A stretch of DNA of 64,000 bases from Eonycteris spelaea (taxonomy: Eukaryota; Chordata; Mammalia; Chiroptera; Pteropodidae), in NCBI GenBank assembly GCA_003508835.1, contig PUFA01000021.1, positions 4,876,501 to 4,940,500 of the forward strand, in the 5' to 3' direction. The number at the start of each line of letters is the position of its first letter. Position 1 is the first letter of the stretch. The translations under genes were made by a program, and so were the position numbers. Below the pieces are notes generated by a model. It was not told the DNA's origin. It worked only from the letters and a program-made list of their open reading frames with translations, and searched no databases. Below, one piece after another: positions 58,701-64,000 of the stretch.

Positions 58701-59579
58701 GTTTTGGGAGACGCTGCCCGACGGTTGTGGCTGAAACCTCCTGCCACCGCAAGGCGGCACCGTCTACGGCCTGGGGGCTCCCTGTGGGCTCCATGCGGGG
58801 GGCACAGCCGCTCAGCCCGCCGCCTGGGAGGCACCGGCACCGGCTCTTCCCAGCAAACGCGGGAATGTGATGCGTGGCCTCGCACCACATGCTCCGTCCC
58901 CGGCCCCAGCCTCCTGGTGGCGTGTGGCCCCGGGCCCCCGGCTCTGCTCTGCGTCGGTGGCCCTGGGCCCGGACAGGCCAGGCGTGGGCCCGGGAGCTGC
59001 GGGTCCTGAGCAGGTGGCGGGCGCCTGTAACTCGTGTCTCCGGAGCCTCTGTGTCCCTGCAGGGAACAAGGTGCTCGGGACCCTCCCTGAGCCGCCAGCG
59101 TCCTGTGACCCAGCCCGCGTGAGCACGTGGCCTTCTGAGGTGCGGGCAGTGGGGACTGTCCAGAAGCCGGCCAAGCGCCCGCCGCCTTGTGTGCACCCCC
59201 AGCAGACTGCACTGCCTGGCAGCGGTGACCCAGCTGTCGATTGGGGGTCACTGCACAGGAACCGGGGCGTCCTCCCCTGCCCCCGCCTGCAGCTGCAGAT
59301 GGAGGGAGCGGGAAGGGAAGGGGCCTGCGTGGGGTGCTGGCCCTCAGAACATCTCTTCCCAGGGACCCTGAGGCACGAGCCCAGCCGCTGCCGCCTGGTG
59401 ACGGGCGGGGAGGGAGGGGATGTGTGACCCGCAGTGATGGGGGCCCGGCCAGGAGCCGAGTCCCTGCCTGTGTCTGCGGGCCACCCGGTGGTGGCCACGC
59501 ATTCCGCTGGAGCCTTGCCGCCCACAGCTGACATGGACGCTGCAGGCGCTTTGGGCTGGAACTTGGCTGACCAACTCCT
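58701..59579. other. Intron 1 DNA between two AT-rich islands
   Basis: Very GC-rich. Nothing recognised. Confidence 0.4.
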
Positions 59580-59680
59580 GAAATGCCCATTATGTGCTTA
59601 ATTGCGAAACCACTAGCAAATTGCCGCTTTAAACCTATTGAGCGATTCGTTTAATTAGCTCATTACAGTGCGGCCCGGCG
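59580..59680. promoter_or_regulatory. Candidate intronic element, homeodomain motif cluster
   Basis: A 100-bp AT-rich island in GC-rich intron. It has 'gtgcttaattgcgaaacc' at about 59594-59611 and 'gtttaattagctcattac' at about 59649-59666. TTAATTAGCT (59651-59660) is identical to the word in the island 1 kb upstream. It resembles no repeat that I know. It looks like a conserved noncoding element, subject to alignment. Confidence 0.4.
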
Positions 59681-62470
59681 TCTGTGGGTGGTCACGGGGA
59701 TGGGGCCAGCTGCCTGTGGGCCTGGCCGTCCCGGACCGGCCAACACGCCTGCGAAGGAACCCCAGCAACCAGAGCCCCCGAGCTGGGGAAAGTGAAGAGC
59801 CAGGGCCAGGCCACACTGCCCCTCCCCTTGCCCCCAAGCCAGGAGGACCAAGCGACCAGAGGCCAACCATGCAGTGGCGGGAGCATAGAATTTGCTGGAA
59901 CGATGTCCCCAGTGTTAGGGGAAAAGGGAAACTCGGAGCTGAGGTGCGTCCTTGCCGCAAGGACATTCAAGGATGAAAAAATTCTTCTGATGACCAGACA
60001 GAAATCACGAGCCAACCAGCAGCCCACGCTGGCGAGGCGAACCACAGGCAGCTGGCCTGCCCTTCTCCTGCACCCGCGCAGGGCCCAGAGGAGACAGGCA
60101 GTGTCTGTGGGTCCTGGGCGGCTGCGACCCCAGGACACACCCCATGGCATAGGCGTCAGGCGAAGTCAGTGGAGCCGGGAAGGCGGAACCCAGGCCCTGC
60201 GGGCAGGAGCGGAGCACGGCCAGCGGGGCATGGACGGGACGATGCCTGCGCCCGGGCCGGGGCCGGGGGCCGCCCCAGGCGCAGTGCCCGGGCTCAGGGA
60301 GACCCTCCCAGGCCCGGGCGGGCCCTTCAGTTCCACAGCCGTTCTTAACTGTTTTCTTGGTTCAATTCAAGTAAAGTTGAATCGAACGTTAAGTGTCGCA
60401 GAGAACAGAGGATCTGGGATGGCTTTTTAAAGCGTCACACAAAACTCAGAAGCTGTGACAGGAAAGGCCAAAGGGCTCTCTGCACGCAGCAAAGCGCCCG
60501 AAACAGCAGGTTAGGGGGCTGTGCCTGCGACGGCGAGGATGCCGTGGGCTGGTCCGCGGCAGGCGAGTCTAACGAAAGCCGAGGGCCTGCGAGGCTGCGG
60601 CGGAGCTGGGGAGAAGCAGCTGGCGAAGGGGCCTGTCCCCGGCCCTGCGGGGTGGGGTAGCCCGGCCGGACGCAGGTAGGCCCCCCCCACCTGTGCACAG
60701 GTGTGCCGGGCTCTTCCATGCAGCAGGACGGGCAACCGCTGGACCCGAAAAGGCACCCGTCCCAGGAGGCCACCCTCACTGAGCACGCGACCCTGAGTGA
60801 CACGGTGGCAGAGCCCTGGGAGCAGCGGCCTGTGTGTCACCATCTGTCCTCGTGTTTGCTTCTCAGCGAGCATGAGGCGCGAGTCACCTTCCTGTGGGGC
60901 ATGCAGAACGACAGGAAACACACGACAGAACATGGTGGTTTCCGCTGATGGTGAATGGAGTTGGAGCCTCCGGGGTGGGGGCGGCAGCACGGCCTGGGGC
61001 TCCGGGGGACTTGTGGGGGGGAGCCAGCGTCGTAGTCGCCGCCGCCCCAGGGAAAGTGTCCTCGCCGTGGCCCAGCCGAAGGCAGAGACACTGCTGGACC
61101 GGAGGAGCCGCAGCGGAGCCGGCGCCGGCTGGGGCCACCCACCTCTGTAAACGCAGCCCCTGGATCCGAGCCCCTCGGGAAGGGAGAGGAAACGGTCAAC
61201 TGGGCTCCCTGTGACAGTCGCAGGCGATCGGGGAGGCCACGGGAGGGACACTGCCCAACCCCTTCCAGAGCCATGAGGACGCAGCTCCCTGGGCCGCCCA
61301 GGACCTGCAGGGGCCACAAGCCATAGGGAGAGCCGGCCTCCCAGTCGGTTCCCGAAGCACCACGGCCCCTGCTGGAGGGCTGTGGCAGGCGGGGCCGCCC
61401 GCCGCGCCCCGGGGGCAGTGGGCTTGGACACTGCTGTGCCAGCAGCCCAGCCCAGGGCAGGCATGCGGGGTGCCTGTCCTTCCTCACCCACAACTGCAGC
61501 CCCTCCAGGGGGCCCCCGGACAGTTTCCTGCAGAGCAGCTGGGCAGACCCAAGAGGACCAGGGACCCGGCCTCCCTCGCTCCAGGCGTTGGTCCCTGGTG
61601 CCATGCGTGCGTCACGTGTGCCCAGGCGTGGCCTGGAAATCCTGTCACGTGGCCACGTTTAGGCGCCAGCCAGCCTCCCCTGAGGCTGAGCCCTGGCTCT
61701 GCCGGCTCCCCGGGTTGGCTCCCAGGGTGGGGGAGCACAGACGCCCCACTGAGGCGTGGACGTCAGACGGAGGGGCGGCTCCCGGCCAGAGCCGGGGCGC
61801 ACCACCAGGCTGGGCTCTGTGGCCTGTGGGAGGGACCCCAGAGGTCCCCAGAGGCCCCAGACGGGAAGCGCGAGCCCACGTGCCTCTGGGCGGCTGAGGG
61901 GCCTGGCAGGCGACAGGCCAGAGGCCAGTGCACCTAACGCCCTGCACTAGGACATGCCACACAGCTTCCCAGGCAGCTTGGAGTGGAGCTGGCTATCCAG
62001 GGGGAGGGGACAGTGCTGAGGAAAAGAGACCCTCCTTGGGGAACCCCGCCGGAACCCCGAAATTATTATTGAGGAGTGAGCCAGGGAGGGCTATGGCACC
62101 CAGGGACCCTCCCCCAGCCGCAGGGTGGGCTGGGAAGTGGCCTCTGCTCCCCGTGGGGTGGGGTCCCAGCAGGCAGGAGGCCTTGCCTCAGAATCCCCAG
62201 GCGTGGCCCCTGAGAACTTCAGTGGGTGACGTCACGTGCACTTCCGTCAGCGTCCCAAATCTGGCTTCACAGAGGCGTCTGGCACTTTCTCCTGAGCCTC
62301 ACAACAGAACGAAGGAGCAGTGGGCCCCAGTGGGCCTGGGCAGGAGGGCGGGCTCAGCACCCTAGGGTCCTGGGCGAGGGGCCCAGCGCGGAGACCTCTG
62401 GGCTCGGTGTGGGCAGTGGAGCTAGTGCCTGCTGGGCAGCCCTGAGACCCTGCCCTGGTGCGATGGACGG
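59681..62470. other. Intron 1 DNA upstream of exon 2
   Basis: GC-rich. A small AT island at about 60328-60430 ('ttcaattcaagtaaagttga') may be a further noncoding element. No exon recognised. Confidence 0.4.
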
Positions 62471-62542
62471 GCACTGGCCACCCTGCGGGCATGGGCACCG
62501 GCCACCCTGCGGGCACAGGCACCGGCCAGGCTGCGGGGCCCA
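62471..62542. repeat. 24-bp tandem repeat, three copies
   Basis: Three 24-bp units at 62471-62494, 62495-62518 and 62519-62542, with the core 'gcac(c/t)ggcca(c/g)(c/g)ctgcgggg'-like sequence. It lies about 415 bp before the exon 2 acceptor. Confidence 0.85.
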
Positions 62543-62940
62543 CCAGGGAGAGGCCATTGCGGCCCGGCCTCGAGCAGGGAGTAGCCTCAGCGCCTCAGGA
62601 CACATAGGGTGAAGGTGGGCCGTGGTCACCAGACGCAGGACGGAGGGCCGAGGACAGAGGTTTGCGTGTGGCCTGGGCGGGGCGCCCCTGCCCTGGCCAC
62701 CCCGTCCTGAGCCCTGCAGTCCAGCCAGCTGACCAGCCCTCTCGGGGTCCCCATGGGAGAGAGGGCCATCGTCTGGGCAGGAGGCGGGGAGACCCCTGAG
62801 GAGGGCGTCCTCTGGCCAGGTCCCGAGGGCAAGGAGACGGGACTGGACGGGACGAGCTGGGCCTCCAGGCCGCACGAGTGGAAGGGAGGGAGGAGGTGAC
62901 CACAGTTGGCACCTGTGGTCCCGCCCCCGCCCGCCCCTGA

Positions 62941-64000
<1,060 letters not shown>

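Overview
The window is nuclear DNA from a placental mammal. It holds one recognisable protein-coding gene, the 5' part of SLC9A3 (apical sodium/hydrogen exchanger 3, NHE3), on the + strand. Coding exon 1 is at 39690-39906 and exon 2 at 62957-63259. Both end in G|GTGAGC donors, exon 2 follows a pyrimidine/CAG acceptor, and the two join in phase to give NHE3 residues 1-173. Ancient mammalian L1 and MaLR repeats support the mammalian assignment. I saw no Alu, B1/B2, Can-SINE or ruminant SINE, so I do not name an order.

Layout. Positions 1 to about 39000 are upstream intergenic DNA with no gene I can support. This stretch is mostly GC- and CpG-rich, with several heavily GC-shifted L1 fossils (about 1.6-2.1, 4.35-4.83, 9.68-10.27, 15.56-15.9, 16.27-16.65, 24.06-25.44 and 33.7-34.7 kb). 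It also has two MaLR-type solitary LTRs (2.84-3.23 and 36.3-36.68 kb), TG/CA tracts, a degenerate minisatellite (17.04-17.36 kb) and short tandem duplications. Two motif clusters (12.6-12.8 and 27.0-27.14 kb) could be epithelial enhancers. About 39.06-40.3 kb is the SLC9A3 CpG island, with GC boxes and a TATA-like element.

Intron 1 runs 39907-62956 (23,050 bp). It contains a long AT-rich antisense L1 (about 51.42-55.69 kb) that keeps its 5' end but lacks its 3' end, part of a second L1, a CA tract, a G-rich minisatellite and two AT-rich homeodomain-motif islands (58.56-58.70 and 59.58-59.68 kb). Intron 2 begins at 63260 and runs past the window.

How it works together: the window is a transporter promoter with a very GC-rich 5' flank and a large first intron that may hold distal control elements. 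GATA/HNF-type motifs would fit NHE3's intestinal and renal proximal tubule expression, but that link is inference. I found no novel multi-gene system, no RNA genes, no CRISPR array and nothing bacterial or phage-like. The many long open frames are by-products of high GC.
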